Origin: Algibacter sp. L3A6
GTDB taxonomy: Bacteria; Bacteroidota; Bacteroidia; Flavobacteriales; Flavobacteriaceae
Length of the DNA: 64,000 nucleotides
Direction: 5' to 3'
Assembly: GCF_009796825.1 (NCBI RefSeq)
Contig: NZ_CP047030.1
Span: 186,001 to 250,000 of the forward strand
Made by a program: the position numbers and the translations under genes. The notes under the pieces are model-generated. The model made no database searches. It saw nothing but the letters and a program-made list of their open reading frames with translations, and had not been told where the DNA came from. Below, in pieces: positions 43,507-53,020 of the stretch; the first letter of the stretch is position 1; each line of letters starts with the position of its first letter.

Positions 43507-44580
43507 TTATTTTAATTTAACTTTTGGATCTAACCAAACGTAGATTAAGTCGACAAAAATGTTGATAATTACAAATAATACAGCAATTACCAATACAGCG
43601 CCCATAATTACCGGTAAATCTAGAGTGTTTAAGGCATTTACAATTTCTTTCCCAAGGCCGTTCCACCCAAAAATATATTCTACAAAAACGGCTCCTGCAA
43701 GCATAGATGCAAACCAACCTGATATTGCTGTAACTACAGGATTTAAGGCGTTTTTTACAGCATGTTTTTTTATAATTTGAAATTCACTAAGTCCTTTAGC
43801 TCTTGCTGTTCTAATGTAATCTTGATTAAAAACCTCTAGCAAAGAATTTCGCATAAGCTGAATAACCACCGCCAACGGGCGTATACCTAAAACAACTGCC
43901 GGAAGTATTAAGTTTTTCCATTTTATGTGCATAGCCTCTCCAAAATCGTCTAGTTCGTACAAACTACCCGTCATCTCTAAATTGGTATATTCATGCAGTA
44001 CAAAACCAAAAAACCAAGCAAACAGTATGGCACTAAAAAAAGAAGGTACGCTCATGCCTAGCGTGCTAAATATTTGAATTGTTTTATCGATCCATTGGTC
44101 TTTGTACAAAGCAGATACAATACCCAAAATAACACCTAATATCATGGCTATTACAATGGCTGAAACAGCTAGAACAAAAGTATTGGGTAAGGTTTCGCCT
44201 AATACCTGACTTACTTTTTTTCCTTGTTTTGTAAAGGATTCTCTCAAATAAGGAAATTTTAAAACCGTGGTTGTATTCCCTATAGTGAATAATTTACTCG
44301 CTGTATATTTTCCTTCGCGCAAAAAAGTATAATCATCTTTTTCTTTAGAATGAAATGACAATGGTGACAAATCGTTTAAATAATATAAATACTGCGTTCC
44401 TAAAGGCTTGTCAAAACCATATTTTTGCTTCACTATGGCGAGTTGCTCACTATCTTCATTTTGGCCCAACATCATTTGCGCAGGATCTCCGGGAAGCACA
44501 TTAAATAAAAAGAAAATAACAGTAACAACCCCAAATAATGTTAGGATGGCGTATGCTATTTTATTTATTAAGTAATTCAA
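43507..44580 (-). CDS. ABC transporter permease, DppB/OppB family
   Basis: The 357-residue membrane protein matches peptide/nickel ABC permeases: an N-terminal helix with LTLFGVVTVIFFLFNVLPGDPAQMM, the membrane core (GVILGIVSALYKDQ, LPAVVLGIRPLAVVIQLMRN) and the EAA-loop-like AKGLSEFQIIKKHAVKNAL. An insertion of about 60 residues follows the first helix. No binding protein, second permease or ATPase is adjacent, so partners must be encoded elsewhere. The substrate is unknown. Confidence 0.9.
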   Translation of the reverse strand: MNYLINKIAYAILTLFGVVTVIFFLFNVLPGDPAQMMLGQNEDSEQLAIVKQKYGFDKPLGTQYLYYLNDLSPLSFHSKEKDDYTFLREGKYTASKLFTIGNTTTVLKFPYLRESFTKQGKKVSQVLGETLPNTFVLAVSAIVIAMILGVILGIVSALYKDQWIDKTIQIFSTLGMSVPSFFSAILFAWFFGFVLHEYTNLEMTGSLYELDDFGEAMHIKWKNLILPAVVLGIRPLAVVIQLMRNSLLEVFNQDYIRTARAKGLSEFQIIKKHAVKNALNPVVTAISGWFASMLAGAVFVEYIFGWNGLGKEIVNALNTLDLPVIMGAVLVIAVLFVIINIFVDLIYVWLDPKVKLK

Positions 44581-44637
44581 AATAATTGCTGGGTATTAAT
44601 TATTGGTCTAGATAAAATTTCAATAAAGCATGATGCC

Positions 44638-45594
44638 TTATTTTTTTAGCATCACTTTTACTATCCCTGTATAATTATTAGTATTTGCAGTGTTCATAGA
44701 GTCTAGCTCTTCGTTTTGATCTTTTAAAACATTTACCGATTCTATAGTGTCTGCATCAAGCGCTTCAACCTCTGCTTTCGTTGCTGCTACACCATCTATT
44801 TGATATAAAATATTTTCTACTTTAACAGGCTCAGGAGCTCTTTCTACTTTCGGTAATTTAAGGTCGTCTAGATCGTTCCAATGTACTTTTTGTTTAATTG
44901 TTCCTTTATCTAATTCTATAACTCCAGGGTTAGAACGCACAATGGTTTTCAGAGCTTTCTCATCACATAAATAAAACTTAAAATCAATATCGTAAGCTTC
45001 TGCTATACGCTGTTTAGCAGCTTCTCCAGAGGCAGATAACCCAATAATTTCGTAACCGTTTCTTCTAGCTTCATCTTGCAATGCTTTTAATTTTAAAGCT
45101 CCTCCTTGTTCTATACTTTCTAAATTATAAGAAATAACAACAATTAGATTATCTCTATTTAAAAAGTAATCGGTTAAATTTTCATCTGCTGTTTCTATTG
45201 AAAAATCATAAATTGGCGGCTCGTAACCTGCAGAAATTTCTTTAGTATCTACACTTATAAATTCACCCTCAACAGATGGGTAAGAACCATTAGTAGTTAT
45301 AATTTTTTCTTCGCCATTTACTTTAAATTTCCAAGCATATTCTGTTACCGGTTTTGCTGCACCTTCAGGCACCGTCATGCCCTCTTGTATATTAGCCCCA
45401 ATGTGGTATGCTCTAAAATCTATTGCTGGTAAATGCATTAATACATGGTAACCAAACCATAAACTTGCAATAAAACTTAGTAGAGCTAAAACGGTTGTAC
45501 CTAGCTTTCCGAAAAGGGGTTTTATGTGCTTTACTCCCGCAAATAAAATGAGAATAAAAAACAGTAACACAACATCTTTTGTAAAGCTTTCCAT
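44638..45594 (-). CDS. C-terminal part of a split DoxX/BT_3928-type protein
   Basis: This 318-residue frame begins MESFTKDVVLLFFILILFAG and is probably not an independent gene. It continues the DoxX protein of the overlapping gene at 45531-45944 if one G is restored at the CCATGGAAAGC site (45586-45596), which would read TPW-ESFTKDVV. It adds membrane helices (~5-60), a thioredoxin-like domain (~150-225) without a CxxC pair, and a C-terminal TonB-plug-like unit (DADTIESVNVLKDQNEE). Family proteins are usually one polypeptide. A real mutation and a sequencing error are equally possible. Confidence 0.7.
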   Translation of the reverse strand: MESFTKDVVLLFFILILFAGVKHIKPLFGKLGTTVLALLSFIASLWFGYHVLMHLPAIDFRAYHIGANIQEGMTVPEGAAKPVTEYAWKFKVNGEEKIITTNGSYPSVEGEFISVDTKEISAGYEPPIYDFSIETADENLTDYFLNRDNLIVVISYNLESIEQGGALKLKALQDEARRNGYEIIGLSASGEAAKQRIAEAYDIDFKFYLCDEKALKTIVRSNPGVIELDKGTIKQKVHWNDLDDLKLPKVERAPEPVKVENILYQIDGVAATKAEVEALDADTIESVNVLKDQNEELDSMNTANTNNYTGIVKVMLKK

Positions 45595-45944
45595 GGTGTT
45601 AATTTCAAGGCGTCACCGAAGCAACCGCAATCTTTTACTTTATCGAAATATGCTGAATAAAAAGTTAAAAATGTGAAGAAAACAATCATTAATAACAAAC
45701 TCCATACAGTAAACTTAGGTTTATAACCAATGAGTAGAAATACACCTAAAACAACTTCGAACACAACAACTAGCACCGAAATCATTAAAGAATAAGGCTC
45801 TAAAAATGGTAAGTTTAAAACATCTTGACCAAAATATTCGGCTAATTTATATGAAAAACCTAACGGATCGTTAAGCTTAATGAATCCGGAAATAATAAAT
45901 AGAACTCCTACAAATACTCGGCTTATACCTACTAAAAATTTCAT
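45531..45944 (-). CDS. DoxX-family membrane protein, N-terminal part, frameshifted
   Basis: The 137-residue frame has four membrane helices of the DoxX type (ISRVFVGVLFIISGFIKLND, VVFEVVLGVFLLIGY, LLMIVFFTFLTFY) and the CGCF motif in VKDCGCFGDALKLTPW. After this point the frame degenerates to KALQKMLCYCFLFSFYLRE and stops. The natural continuation lies in the overlapping frame starting at 45594. DoxX/BT_3928-type proteins are thought to work in redox or membrane processes; the exact role is not established. Confidence 0.75.
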   Translation of the reverse strand: MKFLVGISRVFVGVLFIISGFIKLNDPLGFSYKLAEYFGQDVLNLPFLEPYSLMISVLVVVFEVVLGVFLLIGYKPKFTVWSLLLMIVFFTFLTFYSAYFDKVKDCGCFGDALKLTPWKALQKMLCYCFLFSFYLRE

Positions 45945-46013
45945 GTGATATGTTTTTATATGAAACTTAAACCCTAAGCTTAAGTTTTGAAATGTGCTTA
46001 CTGTTAACCTAAA

Positions 46014-46556
46014 TTAATGGTCTTCACCTAAATGAATCATTGCGAAAATGGCATAATTAATCATGTCTTGATAATTAGCATCAATGCCTTCGCTTACTAA
46101 AGTTTCACCTTTATTATCTTCTATCTGTTTTACACGAAGTAATTTTTGCAAAATTAAATCGGTTAAACTACTCACGCGCATATCTCGCCATGCTTCTCCG
46201 TAATCATGGTTTTTGTTTTCCATTAAAGTTTTGGTAACCAAAATGTGCTTTTCATACAATTTGGTAGCTTCTTCTGTCGATAAATCGGGCTGTTCTACAA
46301 CACCTAATTCCAACTGAATAAGCGCCATAATAGAGTAATTTATAATACCTATAAATTCGCTTACTTCACCTTCATCTACCTTTCTAACATCGTTTTGCTG
46401 TAAACCTCGAATACGTTGGGCTTTTATAAAAATCTGATCGGTTAGCGATGGTAAACGTAAAATTCGCCAAGCACTTCCATAGTCGCTCATTTTTTTAATG
46501 AATAAACTTTTACAAGTATTTACAACCGTATCGTATTGTTTTGAAGTATCTGGCAT
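46014..46556 (-). CDS. DUF1599 family protein
   Basis: The 180-residue protein has two homologous halves, each with a DYGxAWRxxRxxSLTD segment: DYGSAWRILRLPSLTDQIFI (~23-42) and DYGEAWRDMRVSSLTDLILQ (~123-142). It is soluble and helical. DUF1599 is a nucleotide-related domain of unknown precise activity. It is divergent from folP across a 135-bp gap. I have no further functional evidence. Confidence 0.9.
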   Translation of the reverse strand: MPDTSKQYDTVVNTCKSLFIKKMSDYGSAWRILRLPSLTDQIFIKAQRIRGLQQNDVRKVDEGEVSEFIGIINYSIMALIQLELGVVEQPDLSTEEATKLYEKHILVTKTLMENKNHDYGEAWRDMRVSSLTDLILQKLLRVKQIEDNKGETLVSEGIDANYQDMINYAIFAMIHLGEDH

Positions 46557-46691
46557 GTATCAATTATATTTTGTGTAAATTTCGCTTAAATTGTTTAAAG
46601 TTCAAAAGTTTTTAAGAGGAAGTTTGACGTTACAATTTTAAAGTTTTAGGTTTGATATTTAATATTGAAAATATTGACATTTTAAGAGGTT

Positions 46692-47516
46692 ATGACCATT
46701 AATTGCAAAGGAACACTTATTGATTTATCGTCGCCAAAAGTGATGGGGATTTTAAATTTAACACCAGACTCATTTTATGATGGCGGACAGTATAAAGATG
46801 AAAAATCTATTCTGAACCATACCGAAAAAATGCTAACTGAAGGCGCTACTTTTATTGATATTGGTGCATATAGTTCGCGTCCAAATGCCGACCATGTAAG
46901 TGAAGCTGAAGAGTTAAAACGGATTTTGCCGATAGTAGAACTTCTAACAACAACCTTTCCTGAAATTTTAATTTCTATTGACACATTTAGAAGCGAGGTC
47001 GCAAAACAAGCTATTGAAACTGGTGCGGCATTAATAAACGATATTTCGGCAGGAAAGCTCGATGATAATATGCTGAAAACGGTTGCGGCCTTGCACGTAC
47101 CCTATATCATGATGCATATGTGTGGCACTCCGCAAACCATGCAACAACATACCAATTACAACAATTTGGTTAAAGATATTATATTCTATTTTTCTAAACG
47201 TTTAATGGCTGCAAAAGAACTTGGTATTATGGACCTAATTGTAGATCCTGGTTTTGGTTTTGCAAAAACTTTAGAACAAAACTTTCAACTTTTAAACACT
47301 TTAGAATTATTTAACATACTCGAAAAACCATTACTTGTTGGTGTTTCTAGAAAATCGATGATTTACAAAACGCTTAACAATACAGCTAAAGAAGCTCTAA
47401 ATGGCACATCGGTTTTAAACACTATTGCTTTGCTGAAAAACGCATCTATTTTACGCGTGCACGATGTAAAAGAAGCCATGGAAACTATTAAACTTGTTGA
47501 ATCTCTCAATGCTTAA
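46692..47516 (+). CDS. folP: Dihydropteroate synthase
   Basis: The 274-residue folate-pathway enzyme joins p-aminobenzoate to the pterin diphosphate. Visible landmarks are GILNLTPDSFYDGG, DIGAYSSRP, ISIDTFRSEVA, LINDISAG, MMHMCGTPQTMQ, VDPGFGFAKT and GVSRKSMI, in normal order. The stop codon is 1 nt before the ATG of the following lipoprotein gene, so the folP-lipoprotein-cdaA genes appear to be one operon. This folP-cdaA proximity is known in Bacteroidota. Confidence 0.96.
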   Translation: MTINCKGTLIDLSSPKVMGILNLTPDSFYDGGQYKDEKSILNHTEKMLTEGATFIDIGAYSSRPNADHVSEAEELKRILPIVELLTTTFPEILISIDTFRSEVAKQAIETGAALINDISAGKLDDNMLKTVAALHVPYIMMHMCGTPQTMQQHTNYNNLVKDIIFYFSKRLMAAKELGIMDLIVDPGFGFAKTLEQNFQLLNTLELFNILEKPLLVGVSRKSMIYKTLNNTAKEALNGTSVLNTIALLKNASILRVHDVKEAMETIKLVESLNA

Positions 47517-47517
47517 A

Positions 47518-48198
47518 ATGAAACATTTACTTGCCTTTTTTATTACCGTTCTTTTTTTTTCTTGCGATAATGAAAAAATACTACAACTACCTGAAATTAG
47601 TCATTCTAAAATAACAGAAATCGATGATATTTCTCCAGCCTATCTTTTTTACGATTCGGAAAAAGACAGCATCGAATTAAACCGTAAAAACTTAATTAGC
47701 ACAACCAATTGGCTCGTTAACGTCGATAAACGCTTAAGTTTAAAGTTGGCTATTCCGCAGATTACATTTCTTCAGAATAAAAAGAAAAACGCAGGACATA
47801 AAAAAGAAGGTATTAAAAACTACTTTACTTGTAATGATACGAGTTTAAAAAGCTTAGGTTTTATTGAATTTACTGAAACTGTTTATCATGAAGAAACGAG
47901 CTGGGAATACTTAGCAAAACTTTCAGATTTAAATGAAAGCAAAAACGCTATTTCTATATCATTTGATAACACCAACAGCATATCGATAATAGAAGTTGAT
48001 AGCAGTTTAACTTCCACTAAAACAGACAAAAATAATCTATTGGCTGATTTAAAAAAACAAGATCTTGCCAACCGCAATATCTATTTAAATTTCAATGTAG
48101 ATTTAAACTTTCAAGATTATATAACTTATAAATCACTGTTAGAAAAAGCCGATTTAAAAGAAAGTAAAATCTCAAACAACGAATTTATTTTTAATTAA
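47518..48198 (+). CDS. Lipoprotein of unknown function in the folP-cdaA operon
   Basis: I take the ATG at 47518 (MKHLLAFFITVLFFSC) rather than a start 24 bp earlier that would overlap folP, because it gives a clean lipobox with Cys at ~16. The mature ~210-residue protein has a charged, mixed alpha/beta sequence with no recognised domain. It lies 1 nt after folP and 36 nt before cdaA. A role connected with cell-envelope sensing via c-di-AMP is speculation from position. Confidence 0.75.
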   Translation: MKHLLAFFITVLFFSCDNEKILQLPEISHSKITEIDDISPAYLFYDSEKDSIELNRKNLISTTNWLVNVDKRLSLKLAIPQITFLQNKKKNAGHKKEGIKNYFTCNDTSLKSLGFIEFTETVYHEETSWEYLAKLSDLNESKNAISISFDNTNSISIIEVDSSLTSTKTDKNNLLADLKKQDLANRNIYLNFNVDLNFQDYITYKSLLEKADLKESKISNNEFIFN

Positions 48199-48234
48199 CC
48201 TTTATTCACTAAATTTACAAAAATACTTTCACCA

Positions 48235-49020
48235 TTGGAAATTTTTAATGACCTCTTAAACTTTAAAATTGTTGATATTATTGATGTAATTCTGGTAGCA
48301 GTGCTCCTTTATTATGTTTATAAACTAACAAAAGGCACAGTTGCCATCAATATTTTTATTGGTATTATTATTATCTATTTTGTTTGGAAGCTTACCGAAT
48401 TTCTAGAAATGGAATTACTTACCGGTATTTTTGGAGGCTTCATGAAAGTGGGGATTATAGCCTTAATTGTTGTCTTTCAACCAGAAATCAGGAAGTTTTT
48501 GTTAATGGTAGGTTCGACTAACTTTAACGGACGACGCAAATTTTTACAACAATTTAAATTCTTAAAAACAGAAACTAGCGATGCTACCGATGTTGACGTT
48601 ATTGTATCGGCTTGTAATAAAATGGCAATATCTAAAACGGGTGCCCTTATTGTTTTTGAACGTAATAATAACTTAGATTTTATTGCCGCCTCTGGTGACG
48701 AAATGAATATAAAAGTAACTCAACCTATTATAGAAAGTATCTTCTTTAAAAATAGTCCGTTGCATGATGGCGCCATTATTATAAACGATAATATTGTTAA
48801 GGCCACTCGTGTAATTCTTCCTGTTAATAATGATAGAAGCATACCGAAACGTTTTGGACTTCGTCACAGAGCAGCTATTGGTGTTACCGAAAAAACAGAC
48901 GCTTTAGCGCTTGTTGTAAGTGAAGAAACCGGACACATTTCTTATTTTAAAGATGGAGAATTTGTTGTTTTTGATGATACTAATGCACTTACCGAAATTA
49001 TAAAAACAGATTTAGCTTAA
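48235..49020 (+). CDS. cdaA: Diadenylate cyclase CdaA
   Basis: The 261-residue protein has three N-terminal membrane helices (~10-75; VILVAVLLYYVYKLTKGT, NIFIGIIIIYFVW) and a DAC domain with LHDGAIIINDN (DGA motif) and FGLRHRAAIGVTE (RHR motif). It condenses two ATP into c-di-AMP, usually at the inner membrane. The start is a TTG at 48235, because no ATG precedes the first helix in frame and the sequence begins as MEIFNDLLNF does in relatives. It ends next to a DUF3667 gene. Confidence 0.95.
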   Translation: MEIFNDLLNFKIVDIIDVILVAVLLYYVYKLTKGTVAINIFIGIIIIYFVWKLTEFLEMELLTGIFGGFMKVGIIALIVVFQPEIRKFLLMVGSTNFNGRRKFLQQFKFLKTETSDATDVDVIVSACNKMAISKTGALIVFERNNNLDFIAASGDEMNIKVTQPIIESIFFKNSPLHDGAIIINDNIVKATRVILPVNNDRSIPKRFGLRHRAAIGVTEKTDALALVVSEETGHISYFKDGEFVVFDDTNALTEIIKTDLA

Positions 49021-49782
49021 ATGAAATTAGCCTGTAAAAATTGCAAAAATTCACTACTTGAAAAAAGTAATTTCTGTAATTTATGTGGCGAAAAAACAGC
49101 TTACAAACGCCTGACGGTGAAATCTTTTTTTGCTCATTTTATCAATCAGTTTTTAAGTATTGATAATAAGCTTTTAAAAACTTTTATAGATTTATTTACA
49201 AGGCCTGATTTGGTTATTGACAGCTATGTTAAGGGCTTTAGAAAAACATATGTAAATGTCATTTCTTATTTAGGGTTATCGATAACTCTTATGGGACTTC
49301 AGTTTTTTATTCTGAAGAAATTCTTCCCAGAACTATTACAATATGGCTCAGGACTTGAACAACCAGAAGGTTTCGATATTAACAGTGTTATGGATTTCAT
49401 TACAGAATATCAAAGTGTTATTACTTTGGTGTCTATTCCTGTATATTCCCTAATCTCAAGATTTGTATTTAAAAAGTCGAAAAAGTATAACGTAGCGGAA
49501 CATTTCGTGATTATAACCTATACTTCGGCACACTGGTTTATTATATCATTTTTCATGATTTTAATAACTTTACCTTTTGGATTAAACTTCTACAACGCAT
49601 CGCAATTAATTTCTATTCCAGCCTTGTTTTATATGGCTCATGTTTACAAAAAGTTATATGAGTTTTCGTGGAAATCGACAATATTGAGAACTATTTTATA
49701 CGTTGTAATGAGCTTCCTTTTCCCGATGATTATAGCATTAATTTTCGGTATACTTTATGCAGTTTTTTATCTAAAAAATTAG
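49021..49782 (+). CDS. DUF3667 zinc-ribbon membrane protein
   Basis: This 253-residue protein starts immediately after the cdaA stop. It has a four-Cys zinc ribbon, CKNCKNSLLEKSNFCNLC (~5-22), then ~5 membrane helices (NVISYLGLSITLMGLQFFIL, HWFIISFFMILITLPF, LRTILYVVMSFLFPMIIALI). DUF3667 proteins occur often in Bacteroidota with no known function. The direct junction to cdaA suggests co-expression. The topology is predicted by eye. Confidence 0.85.
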   Translation: MKLACKNCKNSLLEKSNFCNLCGEKTAYKRLTVKSFFAHFINQFLSIDNKLLKTFIDLFTRPDLVIDSYVKGFRKTYVNVISYLGLSITLMGLQFFILKKFFPELLQYGSGLEQPEGFDINSVMDFITEYQSVITLVSIPVYSLISRFVFKKSKKYNVAEHFVIITYTSAHWFIISFFMILITLPFGLNFYNASQLISIPALFYMAHVYKKLYEFSWKSTILRTILYVVMSFLFPMIIALIFGILYAVFYLKN

Positions 49783-49810
49783 TGAGCTAAACAATATCAA
49801 CTAATAAAGA

Positions 49811-51580
49811 TTAGGCAACATCTTCCTTTAAAAACTGAACTTCATATAAGTTTCTGTAATAACCATTTTCTTTTTTAAGAAGTTCATTATGCGTGCCTTG
49901 CTCAACAATTTTACCAGAATCCATCACGATAATTTTATCAGCCTTTTTAATGGTTGCTAAACGATGCGCAATAACTATGGAGGTTCTGCCTTTTGTGATT
50001 TTATCGGTCGCATTTTGAATAAGTTGTTCTGAATAAGAATCAACAGACGAAGTCGCTTCATCTAAAACCAAAATACTTGGGTTAGTAACGTAAGCACGTA
50101 AAAAGGAAATAAGCTGACGCTGACCAGAAGATAGCATCACCCCGCGTTCTTTTACATTATAATGATATCCGTTTGGTAACGACATAATAAAATCGTGAAT
50201 CCCGATATCTTTTGCCGCTTGGTAAACCTGCTGTTCTGTAATTTCTGGATGATTTAGAGTAATATTATTTAAAATAGTATCTGCAAACAAAAATACATCT
50301 TGTAAAACAACAGCTATTTGAGTTCGAAGAGATTCTAAAGTAACATCCTTTATATCAATACCGTCTACTGAAATAACTCCGTCTTTAATTTCATAAAAAC
50401 GATTAAGTAAATTAATAATAGTAGATTTCCCTGCTCCTGTAGCTCCAACTATTGCAACGGTATCTCCAGATTTCACATTAAAAGAAATCCCTTTTAATAC
50501 AGCTTCATCTTCAACATAATTAAAATACACATTTTCAAAATCGATATCTCCTTTAAAAGTTTCGGCAATATGTGTTCCGTGATCATCAATTTGCGAAGTA
50601 GTATCCAGAACTTTAAATACGCGGTTTGCAGCGACCATTCCCATTTGTAGGGTATTAAATTTATCTGCAATTTGGCGCAGAGGCCTAAATAGCATTGGGA
50701 TAAACATGATAAAGGCAATTAAATCACCTTGAGATACATCACTAGCTTCCAAAACCACGTGTAAACCGCCATACCAAGCCACTAAGCCCATCGCTATAGA
50801 ACCCGATAAATCTGCCAATGGAAAGAAAATAGAGTTATACCAAACGGTTTTTAACCATCCTTTTTTATGACGCTCATTTATGGCTTTAAACTTTTTAAAC
50901 TCGGTATCTTCTCTTGTAAAAAGTTGTAGAATTTTCATTCCTGTTAAGCGTTCTTGCACAAAAGAATTTAGGTTTGATACTTCTGTTCTTACTTCTTCAA
51001 AAGCCTTTTTCATTACTTTCTGAAAAATTCTTGTAGCGTATAATAATAAAGGAAGCATGATAAATACAATAATACTAAGCTTTACATTGATATAAACCAT
51101 AACGGCGAAAACAACAATCATGGTCAGTAAATCTTTTACGATCATGAACAAACCTTGACCAAAAATATCGGCAATACGTTCCATATCGGTAACCGATCTT
51201 GTAATAAGCACACCTACCGATGAATTATCATAATACTTCATTTTAAAACGTAGTAAATGATTGAACAATTTAGTTCGCACATCTTTCACTAAATTCTGTC
51301 CTAACCATGCCGCGTAGTAAATAAAACAAAGCTGTATAACCGTTTGCAGAATTAAAACTACCAACATAATTATAATATAGAACAGAAAATCTTCTTTCAA
51401 TTTTACAGCAATACTATTATCTATGGCATATTTGGTTAAATAAGGTGTTGCTGCACTGAAAGCAGCAGATAAAACCACCATAATTAGCAAGCCAACAAAA
51501 ACCAAATTATAAGGTTTTATGTAAGTGAATAACCTTTTAAAAAGGTTAACGTCAAATATTTTCTCTTTGGGTTTACTCAT
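49811..51580 (-). CDS. ABC exporter, fused permease/ATPase (MsbA-like)
   Basis: The 589-residue half-transporter has a six-helix membrane domain (~20-310) and an ATPase domain with Walker A GATGAGKSTIINLL (~373-386), signature LSSGQRQLISFLRA (~477-490) and Walker B SILVLDEATSS (~497-507). It should form a homodimer exporting lipids or drugs. Its start codon abuts the truA stop (1 nt), so they form one transcript with truA first. The substrate is not evident. Confidence 0.93.
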   Translation of the reverse strand: MSKPKEKIFDVNLFKRLFTYIKPYNLVFVGLLIMVVLSAAFSAATPYLTKYAIDNSIAVKLKEDFLFYIIIMLVVLILQTVIQLCFIYYAAWLGQNLVKDVRTKLFNHLLRFKMKYYDNSSVGVLITRSVTDMERIADIFGQGLFMIVKDLLTMIVVFAVMVYINVKLSIIVFIMLPLLLYATRIFQKVMKKAFEEVRTEVSNLNSFVQERLTGMKILQLFTREDTEFKKFKAINERHKKGWLKTVWYNSIFFPLADLSGSIAMGLVAWYGGLHVVLEASDVSQGDLIAFIMFIPMLFRPLRQIADKFNTLQMGMVAANRVFKVLDTTSQIDDHGTHIAETFKGDIDFENVYFNYVEDEAVLKGISFNVKSGDTVAIVGATGAGKSTIINLLNRFYEIKDGVISVDGIDIKDVTLESLRTQIAVVLQDVFLFADTILNNITLNHPEITEQQVYQAAKDIGIHDFIMSLPNGYHYNVKERGVMLSSGQRQLISFLRAYVTNPSILVLDEATSSVDSYSEQLIQNATDKITKGRTSIVIAHRLATIKKADKIIVMDSGKIVEQGTHNELLKKENGYYRNLYEVQFLKEDVA

Positions 51581-52324
51581 TTATATTTTTATATCTTCTG
51601 GATATTCTACTTCAATTAAATATAGACCGTGAGCAGGAACAGAAAATCCAGCTTCACTCCTATTTTTAGAATCAATAATGCTATGCAAATGTGCTACCGG
51701 ATTTTTCCCTAAACCAATATTTATTAAGGTACCAACAATGGCGCGCACCATATTACGTAAAAAACGATCAGCTTTAATAGTAAAATGCAATTCGCCATCT
51801 ACCAATTGCCATTCGGCCTTCATTATATTACACAAAAAGGTATTTACATTTGTTTTACTCTTAGAGAAACACTCAAAATCGTTGTATTCCAACAATATTT
51901 TAGTGGCTTCTTTCATTTTTTCAATATCTAACTTTTGCTTCACATTGTAAGCAGCATCGACATTGAAAACATTTTTATGTAAAGAAACGCGATACAAATA
52001 TGTTCTACTCACGGCATGAAAACGTGTATGCACATCTTTTTTCACTTTAAATATATCGTGAATAGCAACATCTTTAGGTAAAAACGAATTGAGTTTAAAA
52101 ACCAAATCTACGTTATCTATATCACCTTCAAAATCAAAATGCGCAAACATTTGCTTCGCATGCACACCTGTATCAGTACGCCCTGCACCCATTATAGAAA
52201 TTGACGTATTTAATAAAACCGATAAAGCTTTTTCTAAAACTTCTTGTACCGAAATGGCATCGGGTTGTATTTGCCAACCATGATATGCTGCACCGTTATA
52301 TGAAAGTTCTATAAAATATCGCAA
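51581..52324 (-). CDS. truA: tRNA pseudouridine(38-40) synthase
   Basis: The 247-residue protein modifies U38-U40 of the anticodon arm. It has SYNGAAYHGWQIQPD (~8-22), the catalytic GAGRTDTGVHAKQMFA with Asp (~47-62), the DFECFSKSK stretch and DRFLRNMVRAIVGTLI (~186-201). Length is normal. It is followed without gap by the ABC exporter gene. Confidence 0.96.
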   Translation of the reverse strand: MRYFIELSYNGAAYHGWQIQPDAISVQEVLEKALSVLLNTSISIMGAGRTDTGVHAKQMFAHFDFEGDIDNVDLVFKLNSFLPKDVAIHDIFKVKKDVHTRFHAVSRTYLYRVSLHKNVFNVDAAYNVKQKLDIEKMKEATKILLEYNDFECFSKSKTNVNTFLCNIMKAEWQLVDGELHFTIKADRFLRNMVRAIVGTLINIGLGKNPVAHLHSIIDSKNRSEAGFSVPAHGLYLIEVEYPEDIKI

Positions 52325-52416
52325 TTTGTTTTAATACTTTTGTTGAAAGAACAAATATAGTCAGTTTTAAGGTTCTTGTGAATACTCAAATCTTAATTAT
52401 ATATTAAAAGATTTTA

Positions 52417-52926
52417 ATGAAAAAGATATTACTCCTTTCGGACACCCATAGTTATATAGATGATGATGTTTTAAAATATGTCAAACAAGCCGATGAAGTT
52501 TGGCATGCTGGAGATATTGGTGATTTAAAAGTAACCGATGCTATCAAAGAACTCAAACCATTAAGAGGCGTTTACGGTAATATTGACGATGCTAAAGCGC
52601 GTGGTGAATTTCCGGAACACAATCGCTTTATGTGTGAAGGTGTAGATGTTTGGATTACACATATTGGCGGTTACCCGCCTAAATATAATTTAAGAGTGAT
52701 TGAAGAGATTAGAAAAAATCCTCCAAAAATTTTTATTTCTGGGCATTCTCATATTTTAAAAGTGATGCCCGATAAAAAATTAAATGTGTTACATATGAAT
52801 CCTGGTGCTGTTGGAAAACATGGCTTTCATAAAGTAAGAACCATGCTACGCTTTACAATTGACGGCAAAAAAATTGATAATCTTGAAGTTGTAGAGTTCC
52901 CTGATCGGCATCCAAAAACTAATTAG
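52417..52926 (+). CDS. Metallophosphoesterase, YfcE/MJ0936 type
   Basis: The 169-residue protein carries the calcineurin-like metal site: LLSDTHSYIDDDVL (D-x-H), HAGDIGDL (GD), YGNIDDAK (GN-x-D), ITHIGGYPPKY and SGHSHILKV (GH-x-H). Such small phosphodiesterases act on phosphodiesters, sometimes 2',3'-cyclic nucleotides. The physiological substrate is unknown. It is divergent from truA, separated by 92 bp, and is followed by a shared terminator. Confidence 0.92.
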   Translation: MKKILLLSDTHSYIDDDVLKYVKQADEVWHAGDIGDLKVTDAIKELKPLRGVYGNIDDAKARGEFPEHNRFMCEGVDVWITHIGGYPPKYNLRVIEEIRKNPPKIFISGHSHILKVMPDKKLNVLHMNPGAVGKHGFHKVRTMLRFTIDGKKIDNLEVVEFPDRHPKTN

Positions 52927-52961
52927 TTTTATGCCTTAAACTAAAAACAGAATAAAAATAA

Positions 52962-52991
52962 AAAACTCCGAAGCTTTCACTTCGGAGTTTT
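52962..52991. terminator. Bidirectional terminator between two convergent genes
   Basis: A 12-bp perfect stem, AAAACTCCGAAG/CTTCGGAGTTTT, with a 6-nt loop has A and T tracts on either side. It lies between the phosphoesterase and DUF4293 genes, which converge. Confidence 0.85.
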
Positions 52992-53020
52992 AACGCACTA
53001 ATACTACTAAGATGTTAGGT

